Below, one piece after another: positions 50,882 to 60,840 of a stretch of DNA of 64,000 bases. The notes beneath the pieces are model-generated. The model was not told where the DNA came from. It was given only the letters and a program-made list of their open reading frames with translations, and did no database searches. The position numbers were made by a program, and so were the translations under genes. Within the stretch, counting starts at the first letter, position 1. Each line of letters begins with the position of its first letter. The stretch is from Amycolatopsis sp. NBC_00345 (GTDB lineage Bacteria; Actinomycetota; Actinomycetes; Mycobacteriales; Pseudonocardiaceae): contig NZ_CP107995.1 in the NCBI RefSeq assembly GCF_036116635.1, forward strand, positions 2,108,001 to 2,172,000, written 5' to 3'.

Positions 50882-52136
50882 CCTTCTTGTCGTCGATCGG
50901 GGTCAGCCGGTGCGGAGACTTCGATACGACGGCACGAAGGTGCTTCAATGTTTCGGACGGAGTGATCCGGGACAGGTCGATGTCCAGGAAGTCCTCACGG
51001 CTCACCGCCAGCGCGACGAGCCGGACGAACACATCCTTGCCCACGGCGGGATCGACGTGGTTGGCTCCGCCGACCAGCGAGATGCTGTCGATCTTGCCCT
51101 CGCGGTCCGACTCCCACACCTCGTGAACGGTTCGCAACGTCATGTTGTTGATCAAGCCGGCGTACCTCGTCGTGAGGTCCTTCTGGGCCAGCTTGGTCTC
51201 CAGGACCTCGTCGGTGGCGCGGGCGTACCGGAAAGACTTGGTCGATGGGATCACGTCAGGCGGCGGCAACACCAATGTAATGGACAGTTCGCGCAGGTCC
51301 GGACTGTACGAGAAGTCGACATCACTGTGGGCGGCGATCACGTCCGGGTAGATCGAGTTGCCGAACACGATGGCGATGTACTCTTCGACCGCTTCGGGCT
51401 TGTTGTCCGCCAGCCGGTTGATCAGATCATCGAGGCGTTCGTTCTCCGCGTCGACGACCTGCCGGCGTTCGTCGCACTCGGCGTCGTACTGCCTTCGATC
51501 ACTGGCAAGCCGTCGTAGCCGCTCGTTCTCCGTGGCCTGATGCTGTTCTGCGGCGGCCAGTTGCTGGTACGGAATTTGTGCGATCACCGCTCTCCAGGCC
51601 GCATGTGCTTGTTCGAACTGGGCTTGGCTGGCAGTGGTCGCCGCGGCGTGCTTCTTCTTGGCGAAGACTGCCGAGATGCCGGTCGGAGGCGCCGGGGGCT
51701 GGAAGTAGGGCTCCGGAGGCGCGGCGATCGGCGCAGGCGGAGGTGACGCCATCAGGTACGCCGACTGAAACGGTGGATGCTGGGGAATGCGGCGAAGCTT
51801 TTCGAGGTCGACGTAGTCGTCGATAGCCAGCGTCGACTCGAGCACGCTGTCGATGGCCACAAGCTCTTCCTGCAGGTTCGCGTTCAGCGACTCGACCTTT
51901 GACTGCTGAGCTTCGATGTGGAGGCGCTTGGCCTCACGCTCCGCTTGTACCACCGCCTGCGCGTCCGCACGCGCCATGCGCTCGCGCGCGACTGCAGCGG
52001 CGGCTTGAGCGCGATGCATCTCCTTTTCGAGCCGTACCCGTTCCCGTTCGGCGGCCGCGGCTTGTCGCGCCCTCTCCTGCTGGGTCTTGGCCGCCTGATA
52101 CTGCATCTCGGCGAAAAACCCCCGGCGACGACCCAT
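50868..52136 (-). CDS. Coiled-coil protein, partner of the GIY-YIG nuclease
   Basis: 422 residues. Residues 20-110 form a long charged coiled coil (QERARQAAAAERERVRLEKE is its start), followed by a Pro-rich linker (about 130-150) and a second coiled region (175-245). The C-terminal 170 residues are a mixed domain (AIVFGNSIYPDV, VDFSYSPDLRELSITLVLPP). The N-terminal layout recalls actinobacterial restriction-system proteins that carry an Mrr domain, but Mrr is missing here. ATG 52136 has GGAGG six bases upstream. It is translationally coupled to the nuclease gene, so the two act together. Confidence 0.7.
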   Translation of the reverse strand: MGRRRGFFAEMQYQAAKTQQERARQAAAAERERVRLEKEMHRAQAAAAVARERMARADAQAVVQAEREAKRLHIEAQQSKVESLNANLQEELVAIDSVLESTLAIDDYVDLEKLRRIPQHPPFQSAYLMASPPPAPIAAPPEPYFQPPAPPTGISAVFAKKKHAAATTASQAQFEQAHAAWRAVIAQIPYQQLAAAEQHQATENERLRRLASDRRQYDAECDERRQVVDAENERLDDLINRLADNKPEAVEEYIAIVFGNSIYPDVIAAHSDVDFSYSPDLRELSITLVLPPPDVIPSTKSFRYARATDEVLETKLAQKDLTTRYAGLINNMTLRTVHEVWESDREGKIDSISLVGGANHVDPAVGKDVFVRLVALAVSREDFLDIDLSRITPSETLKHLRAVVSKSPHRLTPIDDKKGVRG

Positions 52137-52496
52137 CGATGTTCCTCCGACCTCAACGATCCCAGTGCTACTGGGTATCGCTGAGGCGCACGAGATGTTT
52201 CACTCCGAGATCAAATCGTCGCGAGAAAAGTTCGCTCTCGGTCAAGGTTCAGCCAGACGGGAAAGCTGAGACGTTTATCGTTAGCAAATCGTTGCGACCG
52301 CTGGCCTTGACGGGGATGTCAGCGCGCCCGGTGCCGGTCGTTTTGTGCCTGCCTCGAGTGTCCACGGGGCTGCCTTCGAGGGCAACTGCCCGGCCGGCGA
52401 GGTCGCTAGCGTGGTGATTCAGTGCCGTCCGGCCGGCTGAGGGGAGTGGCAGGAATCGGCATCGGCAGACGCAGTCACGTACTACTTGGAGTCCGT
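52137..52496. other. Divergent promoter region of the GIY-YIG island
   Basis: These 360 bases separate the nuclease operon from the two plus-strand genes. AT content is higher than the window average (for example 52195-52285). No convincing frame is found; an upstream GTG (52422) in the frame of the next gene has no RBS. No clear palindrome was found. Confidence 0.35.
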
Positions 52497-52844
52497 ATGG
52501 CAGCTTCGTCGAAGGAACTCAAGAGCCAGGTGATCGCCTATTTGGTCGAACAGCTGAAATCCGGCTCGTCGATCAAGGCCGAATCGGAGAATGCTGAGCC
52601 TTCCGCCGGGAAGCAACGGTCGGCGCCGTCGGGCGGACTGGCGTGGCTCCAAGCCGAAAGTCCGATGATGTGGAAAGTCGTCACCCTGTGCCAGAGCGAA
52701 GAAGGCGTGCGCCAGTTCGTCTTGGAGGTGCTCGGGCCCGACCTCGAAGAGATCAAGAAGGAGATCGAAGAGCTGCGGAGCGGTCTTCCGCCGGAAAAGG
52801 GTGGAGAGCCTTCGGATTCCAGGGATGAAGGGGTGCGGGTATGA
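52497..52844 (+). CDS. Small protein of unknown function
   Basis: 115 residues from ATG 52497, with TTGGAG seven bases upstream. It begins with a helical KELKSQVIAYLVEQLKSG, has a Ser/Glu-rich middle and a C-terminal coiled-coil-like helix (GPDLEEIKKEIEELRSGLPP). No known domain. Its stop overlaps the start of the next gene (ATGA), so the two are translated together. Less GC-rich than the surroundings. Confidence 0.6.
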   Translation: MAASSKELKSQVIAYLVEQLKSGSSIKAESENAEPSAGKQRSAPSGGLAWLQAESPMMWKVVTLCQSEEGVRQFVLEVLGPDLEEIKKEIEELRSGLPPEKGGEPSDSRDEGVRV

Positions 52845-53674
52845 CAGGCTCGGTAGATGTTTCGGCGCTGGCCGACGGCGATGGCGGCGAGGTATCCGAA
52901 GGGTCAAGGGGCCCGCTGGCTGATCAGGGATCCGCCGACGAGGTGGTCGAAGGGTCGGATGAGGCAGTCGAAGTTGCACCCCTGTCGGCTGGGGATCGAA
53001 TTATCCGTGAAAATCAAAGGCAGAGCGACATCGGCACGGCCAAGCGTCGGCTGGACGACAACGAGCACCGGGCGGGGGAGAAGGAGAAGGAGTTAAGGGA
53101 GGCGAAAGCGAAACTCGAAGAAATGGGTCTTGACGAAAAAGGAAAGATACCGCGGCCGCCGGGTGGAGGGGATGTCGAGGCGCAAGATCCGGGTGCTGAT
53201 CCCTGGGTTGTGTATATCTGGCAATACTGCACCAAGGAGGAAGGGGAGGCGCTGCGTACCACTGCGTTGGCGGCGGGGCTGGGTGTTATTTCGTCGGCGT
53301 ACCTGCTGGCGCAGCAAGTTGAGGCATTCATTGCCGCGAGGTCGAGCGAGGATGCGGCAGAACATCGGATCTTGGCTGGTGACGCGCCCGGCGCCAACTC
53401 TTCACACGATACGCAGCTGATGAACGACGAGCTGGGCGACTCGGCCAGTCAGAGTCGTCTCAGTGCGATGTTCGCGCCTTTGGCAACGATTGTTCTCGGG
53501 TTGGGGTCGTTGGGCGCGGCCTTGAACAAGTACTACAGTGTGCGGCTGGCAATACTCGCCCGCATCAAGGAGTTTGCCAAGAAATACGAGGACGGTTCGG
53601 CTGAATTGAATGGATTCAGGCAGAAGATGGATGAGCTGAATCAGGAATTGGACAGGCTGGGCGCGAACCGCTGA
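52841..53674 (+). CDS. Membrane protein with coiled coils, unknown function
   Basis: 277 residues. A very acidic N-terminus (1-50) is followed by a coiled coil (55-97), a first membrane helix (about 139-159, ALRTTALAAGLGVISSAYLL), a loop, a second membrane helix (about 209-230, MFAPLATIVLGLGSLGAAL) and a C-terminal coiled coil (237-275). This two-helix hairpin with cytoplasmic coils is a common layout for pore-forming effectors and membrane scaffolds, but no family is recognised. Base composition is clearly lower in GC than the rest of the window. Confidence 0.6.
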   Translation: MTGSVDVSALADGDGGEVSEGSRGPLADQGSADEVVEGSDEAVEVAPLSAGDRIIRENQRQSDIGTAKRRLDDNEHRAGEKEKELREAKAKLEEMGLDEKGKIPRPPGGGDVEAQDPGADPWVVYIWQYCTKEEGEALRTTALAAGLGVISSAYLLAQQVEAFIAARSSEDAAEHRILAGDAPGANSSHDTQLMNDELGDSASQSRLSAMFAPLATIVLGLGSLGAALNKYYSVRLAILARIKEFAKKYEDGSAELNGFRQKMDELNQELDRLGANR

Positions 53675-53886
53675 GCTTTTCGCTTGAGCAGGACGACGGC
53701 ATCGCCCGGCCTGGGCGCCGACCCGCGCGGCATCCGCCCCGGAGTCCGCCGTGCGGACCTGCTGTGCCGACAAGAGGCGCTGCACGGTGTTCGCCGCCGG
53801 TAGCCACGAACCCTGGTCGCGGCCGTCCGGGCCCTCGATAGATGCGGCAATGATACCCAGCGATTGCCCGGATCGTCGTAGAGTTC

Positions 53887-56355
53887 ATGGGCTCAGGTCG
53901 CCGGGACCTGATTACCGCTCGAACGTGGGGAAACGCCCACCGGATCGTCGATGAAGGTGTTCAGTATGGTGATGTCGCAGCGCGCCTCGACGACCATCTG
54001 CGACAGCGCGATCAAGTCGTCGTGACAACCATTCCGGTTGACGAATCCCGGGTAGTGGTTCCAGCGCCGAGCCGGCCGGCGGAGGGACTGCCCGCCGAAT
54101 TGACGAGCTTCGTCGGCCGGAGGCGGGACCTCGCCGCGGTGCGCCGGTCGCTCAGTGGCGGGAGGCTGCTGACGCTGACCGGCATGGGTGGCGTGGGCAA
54201 GACCCGGCTGGCCCTGCGCGCGGCTGCCGAACTGCGCCGCGCGTTTCCCGACGGGGTCTGGCTGGTCGAACTCGGTGAGCTGCGGAGCCCGGGCCGCTTG
54301 GCCGCGGAAGTCGCGTCGGTGCTGGGATTGGGCGACGAGCGGGACCTCGTCGGCTTCCTGTCGGGCCGGCGCCTGATGCTGGTGCTCGACACCTGCGAGC
54401 ACCTGCTCGATTCGTGTGCCGCGCTCGCCGACGAGCTGCTGTCGGCGTGTGCGGGCCTGCGTATCCTCGCGGCGAGCAGGCAGCCGCTGGGCACGGCGGG
54501 AGAACGGATCCTCCACGTGGACCCGCTGGCCGTGCCCGAGGCGGCCGGCCCGCTGGAATCGAGAATGCTGGGCCACTACGACGGCGTCACCCTGTTCCTC
54601 CGGCGGGCGAACGCGGTCAACCGGGATTTCGCCGTCACCGATCGTAATTGTGGCGAAGTCGCGGAATTGTGCCGGATGCTGGACGGCGTCCCGCTCGCCA
54701 TCGAACTCGCCGCCGCCCGCTTGCGGACCTTGTCGCTCACCCAGGTCCGCGAGGCGCTGACCGACTCCTGCGCGCTGCTCACCGATGGCAACCGGTCCGC
54801 GCCGAAACGGCAGCAAACCTTGCGGGCGTCGATCGACTGGAGCCACCAGCTGTGCACGCCGGCCGAACGCGCGGTGTGGTCGCGGCTCTCGGTCTTCGCG
54901 GGCGGATTCGACTTGGCGGCGGCGGAGGCGGTGGCCGGGGCGGGACTCGGCGGGGCCGTCCTCGACGAGGCGCTGGCCGGGCTGGTCGAGAAGTCGGTCG
55001 TGGAGCGCGCCGAGACGGATGGCCGGACCCGGTATCGGATGGCGGAGGTGGTCCGCCAGTACGGCCGGGATCGGCTGGCCGAGGCCGGGGAGCAGGAGCG
55101 GACGGCAGCGCGCCACCGTGACTGGTTCGTGCGGCTGGTGGAGCGGGCGGAGGCGGAGTGGCTGGGGCCGGACCAGCTCGCCTGGTACAAGCGGGTCCGG
55201 GCGGAAAGCGCGAACCTGCGGCAGGCACTGGACTTCTGCCTGGCGAAGGCGGACGGCGGCCCGGCCGCCCTGAAACTCGCGACGTCCCTGTGCGCTCACC
55301 GCCGGGCGCTGGACTCGCTGAGTGAAGGGCGCCGATGGCTGGACCGAGCGCTCGACCAGGCGCCCGGACCGGAACCGGTGCGCGCGAAAGCGTTGTGGAC
55401 CAACGCCTGGCTCGCCCTGATGCAGGGTGACGGCCCGGCCGCGCGGGTCCTGCTGAGCGAGTGCCGGGAGATCGCCGAGCGCACCCAGGACGCTTCGGTC
55501 ATGGCCCATGAAGCCCAGTTCTCCGCGCTGGCCGATCTGTTCGACGGTGACGCCGGCGTCGCCGTCACCCGGTTCGGCGAAGCGATCCGGCGGCACGGCG
55601 AAGCCGGCGACCTCGACGGCGTGCGGGTGTCGAGGTTCCAGCAGGTCATGTCCCGGTGTTTTGCCGGGGACCCGGTGGCGGCGGCGTCCGTCAAACAGGC
55701 CAAGACGTTCCTGCGGCCGGACCGGGAGTCGGCCGCGTACGGCTACTTGTCCTGGTACGACGCGATCGAGCGGTTCGTCCGGCGCGACCGCGGTGACGCC
55801 GCCGCACCGGCCACGCGCGCGCTACTGATCGGCGCGGAGATCGAGGACCGCTGGCTGGTCGCGCTGGCCCTCGAGACGCTCGCGTGGACCGCGGTCGACG
55901 CCGGCGAGCACGTCCACGCGGCGCATGTGTTCGGCGCGGCGGAGGCGGCGCGCGACACGATCGGAAGCCGGCTGTCCGGCCTCGCGCACCTGGGCGCGCA
56001 TCACGATCGCTGCGAGCAAACGGCCAGGTCGGCCCTCGGTGACGAGAAGTTCGATGCCGCCTACCGGTCCGGCGCCCGGATGAGGGAGAACGAGGCCGTC
56101 TCCTATGCGGCCGCGCCGCGCAAGCCGGGCGCGCTGAAAGAACGCGGACGACCGGCCGCCCGTCCGCAGCTGACGTCGCGGGAGCGGGAGATCGCCGACC
56201 TGGTCGCCCGGGGCCTGAGCAACCAGGAGATCGCCGGCTCGCTGGTCATCGCCCGCCGGACGGCCGAAACGCACGTCGGGCACATTCTCACGAAGCTCGG
56301 CTTCACCGCCCGTGCGCAGATCGCCGCATGGGTTGCGGAGCGTCCGGTGCGATGA
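53887..56355 (+). CDS. LuxR-type STAND ATPase regulator
   Basis: 822 residues if the ATG at 53887 is used; GTG 54022 (777 residues) is an in-frame alternative and neither has a strong RBS. The ATPase starts with TSFVGRRRDLA, Walker A GMGGVGKTRLA and Walker B LMLVLDTCEHLLD, then a winged-helix region (WSHQLCTPAERAVWSRLSVF) and a helical repeat region (about 420-720). The C-terminus is a LuxR HTH (LTSREREIADLVARGLSNQEI). Such regulators switch with ATP and a signal and often control metabolite clusters. It ends 4 bp from a convergent, related gene. Confidence 0.9.
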   Translation: MGSGRRDLITARTWGNAHRIVDEGVQYGDVAARLDDHLRQRDQVVVTTIPVDESRVVVPAPSRPAEGLPAELTSFVGRRRDLAAVRRSLSGGRLLTLTGMGGVGKTRLALRAAAELRRAFPDGVWLVELGELRSPGRLAAEVASVLGLGDERDLVGFLSGRRLMLVLDTCEHLLDSCAALADELLSACAGLRILAASRQPLGTAGERILHVDPLAVPEAAGPLESRMLGHYDGVTLFLRRANAVNRDFAVTDRNCGEVAELCRMLDGVPLAIELAAARLRTLSLTQVREALTDSCALLTDGNRSAPKRQQTLRASIDWSHQLCTPAERAVWSRLSVFAGGFDLAAAEAVAGAGLGGAVLDEALAGLVEKSVVERAETDGRTRYRMAEVVRQYGRDRLAEAGEQERTAARHRDWFVRLVERAEAEWLGPDQLAWYKRVRAESANLRQALDFCLAKADGGPAALKLATSLCAHRRALDSLSEGRRWLDRALDQAPGPEPVRAKALWTNAWLALMQGDGPAARVLLSECREIAERTQDASVMAHEAQFSALADLFDGDAGVAVTRFGEAIRRHGEAGDLDGVRVSRFQQVMSRCFAGDPVAAASVKQAKTFLRPDRESAAYGYLSWYDAIERFVRRDRGDAAAPATRALLIGAEIEDRWLVALALETLAWTAVDAGEHVHAAHVFGAAEAARDTIGSRLSGLAHLGAHHDRCEQTARSALGDEKFDAAYRSGARMRENEAVSYAAAPRKPGALKERGRPAARPQLTSREREIADLVARGLSNQEIAGSLVIARRTAETHVGHILTKLGFTARAQIAAWVAERPVR

Positions 56356-56359
56356 GCTC

Positions 56360-57655
56360 TCACCGGCGTGAGCCCGGGTATTCCTTGGCGACCCAGGCCG
56401 AGATCTGGGTCCGGCGGCCGAATCCCAGCTTCGACATGATCCGCGCTATGTGTGACTCCGCGGTCCGCTTCGAGATGCCCAGCGTTTCGCCGATGGCCTG
56501 GTTGGTGAGCCCGGCCCGGACCAGCTTCGCGACTTCTTGCTCACGGCGCGTCAGTTCCGGATCGGCCTGCGTGCGGAACGCGAGGGAATCAAGTGTGGAT
56601 TCCCAGCGCCGGCCCGCGGCGCTGAAGTGCCGTGCGTGACGCTCCCGGTAGAACTCGCAACAACCCTTCTCCAGCAGACGATCTACACCGTACTGGCGAA
56701 CAGTGTTGATCAAGCGGTAACCCGTCTCGCCTTCGTCTTCGACCCGGGTGACCACGGATTTGCGGACCAGTCCGGCGATGAGGCGGAGGACGTCTTCGCG
56801 GGCTATGCCGTCGCCGTCGCACACCGCCTCGGCCCCGGCGAGGTCGAAAGTGCCGTCGAAAACCGAAAGGCGGGCCCAGAGTTCGCGCTCTCGGCGCGTG
56901 CAGAGTTCGTAGCTCGACGCGCTGAGGTGGCCCAGCGAACGGTGCCGGAACGGGGCGGTCCGGCTGCCGAGGCCCAGCAGCCGGCGCCGGTCTTCCAACG
57001 CCGTCGACAGCTCGGCCAAGGACTGGGTGCGCAACCGGGTCGCGGCCAGCTCGATCGCCAGCGGGACGCCGTCGAGCCGGGAGCAGATCTTCGCCACGGC
57101 GGGCGCCGACCCGGGAGCGACGGAAAAGCCGGGGAGGATCGACCGCGCGCGACCGGCGAACAACTCCATCGCGTCGTAGCCCTTGAGATCCGGCACCTCC
57201 AACACGTTCTCACCGAGCACCCCCAGGGACTCGCGGCTGGTGGTCAGGATCCGGGTGCCGGAAGTGCGGCGCAGCAATCCGGTCGCGAACGGGCCGCACT
57301 CGTCGAGCCGGTGCTCGCAGTTGTCGAGGATCAGCAAGGTGCTCGGGCGATCGAGGTACTCGGCGAGCGCGCGTATCCCGCCGCCCGGCCGGAATGGGAG
57401 AACGGCCGATACCGCGTCCGCGATGTCGGCGCCGGGGGAGCGCGCCGCCAGATCGACCAGCCACACGCCGCCAGGGAAATCGCGTGCCACCGTGGCGCCC
57501 AGTTCCGTCGCCAGGCGGGTCTTGCCGACACCGCCGGTGCCGACCAGGGTGACGAGCCGCTCGTCGCGCAGGACCCGTCGCGCTTCCCGAAGCTCTCGGC
57601 CGCGTCCGACGAAGCTGGTCGTCGTCATCGGCAGGTTGCCGTCCCGTCGGGCCAT
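56360..57655 (-). CDS. Short LuxR-type STAND ATPase regulator
   Basis: 431 residues. It has the same ATPase order as its convergent neighbour (TTSFVGRGREL, Walker A GTGGVGKTRLA, Walker B LLILDNCEHRLDE, winged helix RRERELWARLSVF) and a C-terminal LuxR HTH (LTRREQEVAKLVRAGLTNQAI), but lacks the TPR-like repeat region of about 300 residues between them. It may be a shortened paralogue or a naturally compact form. ATG 57655 is three bases after the upstream gene's stop, so both are one transcript. Confidence 0.9.
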   Translation of the reverse strand: MARRDGNLPMTTTSFVGRGRELREARRVLRDERLVTLVGTGGVGKTRLATELGATVARDFPGGVWLVDLAARSPGADIADAVSAVLPFRPGGGIRALAEYLDRPSTLLILDNCEHRLDECGPFATGLLRRTSGTRILTTSRESLGVLGENVLEVPDLKGYDAMELFAGRARSILPGFSVAPGSAPAVAKICSRLDGVPLAIELAATRLRTQSLAELSTALEDRRRLLGLGSRTAPFRHRSLGHLSASSYELCTRRERELWARLSVFDGTFDLAGAEAVCDGDGIAREDVLRLIAGLVRKSVVTRVEDEGETGYRLINTVRQYGVDRLLEKGCCEFYRERHARHFSAAGRRWESTLDSLAFRTQADPELTRREQEVAKLVRAGLTNQAIGETLGISKRTAESHIARIMSKLGFGRRTQISAWVAKEYPGSRR

Positions 57656-57658
57656 GGG

Positions 57659-60496
57659 CTATGGCTGCGCGGACAGCAGCACGGACGCCAGCTTGTCGCG
57701 AGTGCGTATGCCGAGCTTCCGGTACGCGCTGGTGAGGTGGACTTCCACCGTCTTCACGGTGATGAACAGCTCCTCGGCTATCCGCCGGTTGGTGCCGCCC
57801 GCGATGGCCAGCTCGGCGACCCGGCGCTCGCTCGGGGTCAACGCGGCAGGCCCGGTGGCGCGGGTCCGTCGCGGCCGCACTCCCGCTGCTTGGAGCTCGC
57901 CGCGGACCTGTTCCCGCAACGGCACGGCGCCGGCGGCGGTCGCGATGTCGAGTGCGCGCAGGAGCGGCTCCCGCGCGTCGGCACGACGTCCGGTGCGGCG
58001 CAAGGCCGACCCGTAGTCGACCAGGGCCCGCGCGTACTCCAGGCGGGCCGGCGAACGCTCGAGCACTTCGACCGCTTCGCGGGCGTACTGGATCCCTTCT
58101 CGCGGGCCCAGCACCAAGCCCTGCACCCGCAGCGCGCACCCGAGCGCCCGGGGCGCGCCCCACTGCCTGGCGATCCGCAGCTCCTCGTCGGCCAGCTTCA
58201 CCTGGTCCTCCTGGCCGAGCAGGTGGGCACAAGTCGCGGCTTCGACACGCCAAGGGCTCAGCGAAGCGACCTCGTGCGCGTTGTGCATGGCGAGCCGCTG
58301 GCCGCTCGCCAGCGCGGTTTGCCGCGCCTCCTCCAGCTTTCCCCGCCGGCGCAGTAGTTTGGCCCGGGAATCGAGGTACCAGAACAGGGGGCCGAAGAAC
58401 GGCACGGGATCGGGGACGTTCAGCGCGTCGAGCGTGGCCTCGGCGTCGTCCAGGCGGCCTTGCTCGATGAAGACGTCGGCCAGGAAACAGTGGCCCAGCA
58501 ACGCCGCGAGCTCCATCCGGGCCGAGTCGGCACTGCGGAGGCCGGCCAGGATGTCGGCTTCGGCCTCGGCCAGCTGGCCTCGCTGCAGCCAGGCGAGCCC
58601 GCGAAGGACGTGCGCGGTCGCGAGGCCGTTGACGCTCCCGTGCTGATGGGCCCGCGCGATCGCGGCGTCGATGCTCGAGATCGCCTCGTCGCGGTCGGCA
58701 TGGATCAGGACGATCCAGCCGACCTGCGCGGCGATGGTTTCGGGATAGACCTGCTCGACCACACCGGCGCCGCGCAGACCGTCGAGGGCGAGGGTGACGG
58801 CTTCCGGATCACCATGCAGCGCGCGGTGCGCGGCGAGCAGGCAGTCCAACGCCCCGCCTCCGTGGCCGCTGATCGAGCCGGCGGTGTGTCTTCGGTCGGC
58901 GAGATCCGGCCGGCCCGGCTGCAGGATCGGGATCAGCAGCAGGTTCGCTTCCAGCTGACCGCGGAGGCCGGCTTCCTCGGCGGGAAGGTCCGCCAGCGCA
59001 CCGAGGCAGACGCTTTCGGCTTCTTCGAAACCGAGGAGGTAGATCAACGCGGTGCTCAGGAGAACCGCGATCTGGGCGCGCCGCTGGGCCGAGGTGGCGA
59101 GCGCGAGCGCCGTGCGCAGGTCGTCGGCGGCCCGCCGGGTGTCCACCAGGGTCATGATCCGGCCCAGTTCCCACTGCACTTCCGCGTGGACTTCCGCGGG
59201 GGGCGGTTCCGCGAGGCACCGGCGCAGGTAGGTGGCGGCGCTGTCCGGAGACCCGTGCGCGAACGCCTCCGCCGCCGCCTGGCGAAGCACGGTCACGACC
59301 CGTTCGTCCTGCGCGGGAGGCAGCCGGAGGACATGCGTCGCCACCCGCTCGGCCCGGTGCCGTGACGCGGTGAGGAGCCCGGCCGCGCGGCGGTGCGCGT
59401 CAACCCGTGCCGCCGGGTCGATCCCTTCGTACACAGTGGTCCGGACCAGGGGGTGGCTGAACTGGACCCGCTGGACCCCGTCCGGGAGCGCGGTCGCCGG
59501 GCCCGGGTGGAAGAGCTCGGCCCGCTCGAGGCTCTCGGCGGCGCGCAGTGCCGCTTCAGTGGACATCCGCGCCAGCGCCGCGGCGGTCTGGAGGGCGGTG
59601 CCGTCGCCGAGGATCGACACCGCCTCGGCGAGGGTCGCGCATTCGGCGGGCAAGCGGTGCAGCCACAGCGAGATGCGCTGGGCGACCGCCCGTGGCCCGA
59701 GCACGTCGACCATGGCAACGTTGTCAGCGCTCGGAACCAGGCCTTCGGCCTTGAAGGTCGCGGCAAGATCGTGCAGCAGCAGCGGATTTCCCTGGGTGGC
59801 CGCGTGGCAGGCGCGCAAGAAGGCCGCTTCGGCGCTGCCGTCCAGCACGCTCTGCACCAGCTGCCCGCTCGCCGTCTCGGTCAGGGGCGCCGGGCGCAGC
59901 ACCGTGCTCTCCGCGTCGGTGACGATCTGGCCGAGCAGGTGGTGCGGCGCGCCCGGCTCGGCCGGCCGATGGGCGACCAGCATGGTGATCGGCAGCGCGT
60001 TGAGCCGGGGCAGCAAATAGGCCAGGAAACGCAGTGAGGCGGTATCCGCCCAGTGGAGGTCGTCCATGATCAAAGCGACCGGGCCGCGCTCGCACAGATT
60101 CGCCGTCAACCAGAAGAGCCCGTGGAGAATGGCGAAGTCGCCTGAGGTCGATCCGGAGTAAACGGTGTCCGAAAGCACCGCCGCGGCGGCTTTGCCGGCG
60201 GCCCCGTCGAGTAAACGCTCGCGGTCGGCCCGGGTCATCCGGATGAGGTGCGGCTCGAAGATCTGCCGGACCAGCCCGAAGGCGATGTCTCCCTCGAGTT
60301 CCGAGCAGCGCGCCGAAAAAACGTCGAAACCCTGCTGGGACGCGGCGGCTCCGGCCGCGGCCAGCAGCCGCGATTTGCCGAGGCCGGCGGCGCCGACGAT
60401 CGCGGTGAGGGTGCCCGAGCCGTGGGCCGCCGTGTCGAGCGCCGACGTCAGCACCGCCAATTGTGCGCTTCTTTCCAGCAATGGCGGCTCAGGCAT
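57659..60496 (-). CDS. Large LAL-type LuxR regulator with AAA/STAND ATPase
   Basis: 945 residues from ATG 60496. It begins PLLERSAQLAVLTSALD, the usual LAL start, with Walker A GAAGLGKSRLL near 30-40 and Walker B ALIMDDLHWAD near 142-152. Helical repeats fill about 420-870, and the C-terminal LuxR HTH is LTPSERRVAELAIAGGTNRRIAEE. LAL regulators activate polyketide and other cluster genes. A clear RBS is missing; GGAGGGGCGG stands about 14 bases upstream. It is followed at three bases by the short STAND regulator. Confidence 0.92.
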   Translation of the reverse strand: MPEPPLLERSAQLAVLTSALDTAAHGSGTLTAIVGAAGLGKSRLLAAAGAAASQQGFDVFSARCSELEGDIAFGLVRQIFEPHLIRMTRADRERLLDGAAGKAAAAVLSDTVYSGSTSGDFAILHGLFWLTANLCERGPVALIMDDLHWADTASLRFLAYLLPRLNALPITMLVAHRPAEPGAPHHLLGQIVTDAESTVLRPAPLTETASGQLVQSVLDGSAEAAFLRACHAATQGNPLLLHDLAATFKAEGLVPSADNVAMVDVLGPRAVAQRISLWLHRLPAECATLAEAVSILGDGTALQTAAALARMSTEAALRAAESLERAELFHPGPATALPDGVQRVQFSHPLVRTTVYEGIDPAARVDAHRRAAGLLTASRHRAERVATHVLRLPPAQDERVVTVLRQAAAEAFAHGSPDSAATYLRRCLAEPPPAEVHAEVQWELGRIMTLVDTRRAADDLRTALALATSAQRRAQIAVLLSTALIYLLGFEEAESVCLGALADLPAEEAGLRGQLEANLLLIPILQPGRPDLADRRHTAGSISGHGGGALDCLLAAHRALHGDPEAVTLALDGLRGAGVVEQVYPETIAAQVGWIVLIHADRDEAISSIDAAIARAHQHGSVNGLATAHVLRGLAWLQRGQLAEAEADILAGLRSADSARMELAALLGHCFLADVFIEQGRLDDAEATLDALNVPDPVPFFGPLFWYLDSRAKLLRRRGKLEEARQTALASGQRLAMHNAHEVASLSPWRVEAATCAHLLGQEDQVKLADEELRIARQWGAPRALGCALRVQGLVLGPREGIQYAREAVEVLERSPARLEYARALVDYGSALRRTGRRADAREPLLRALDIATAAGAVPLREQVRGELQAAGVRPRRTRATGPAALTPSERRVAELAIAGGTNRRIAEELFITVKTVEVHLTSAYRKLGIRTRDKLASVLLSAQP

Positions 60497-60840
60497 GCAA
60501 GGAGGGTACCGCCCCTCCGGCGGTCTGCCAGCCACCAGTTTCAGCCCGCGCCGGTGCCACGCAACGTCACCGAATCCCCGGGTCTTTAGCCGACTCTCAC
60601 GGCTTGTCAAGAGGCCGAACAGGCGTTGTTAGGCTATTCTTGTCTACTGTTCCCGCGTTCATTCCTTCGGACGGATCGTTGCCCGGCAAAACGAGCCCCG
60701 CCGGTTCGTCATTCCGGCACACCCCAACGTCACCCCAATACGAAGTGGCCACCCTTAGACGATGGCCGGGAAGTGCGTAGGCCTCTCCGTACTTTCCTGG
60801 TCGTGGCCGACCGGCCGGTGACGTTGACTCCGCGGCAGGC
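60497..60840. other. Divergent promoter region with repeats
   Basis: These 344 bases separate two divergent large regulators. CAACGTCACC occurs twice (60562-60571 and 60725-60734), 163 bp apart. An AT-rich patch at 60604-60650 holds a TTGTCA (60604-60609) and a TTAGGCTATTCT element that could make a promoter in the + direction. SARP proteins bind heptameric direct repeats, but a spaced pair like this is not decisive. Confidence 0.4.
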
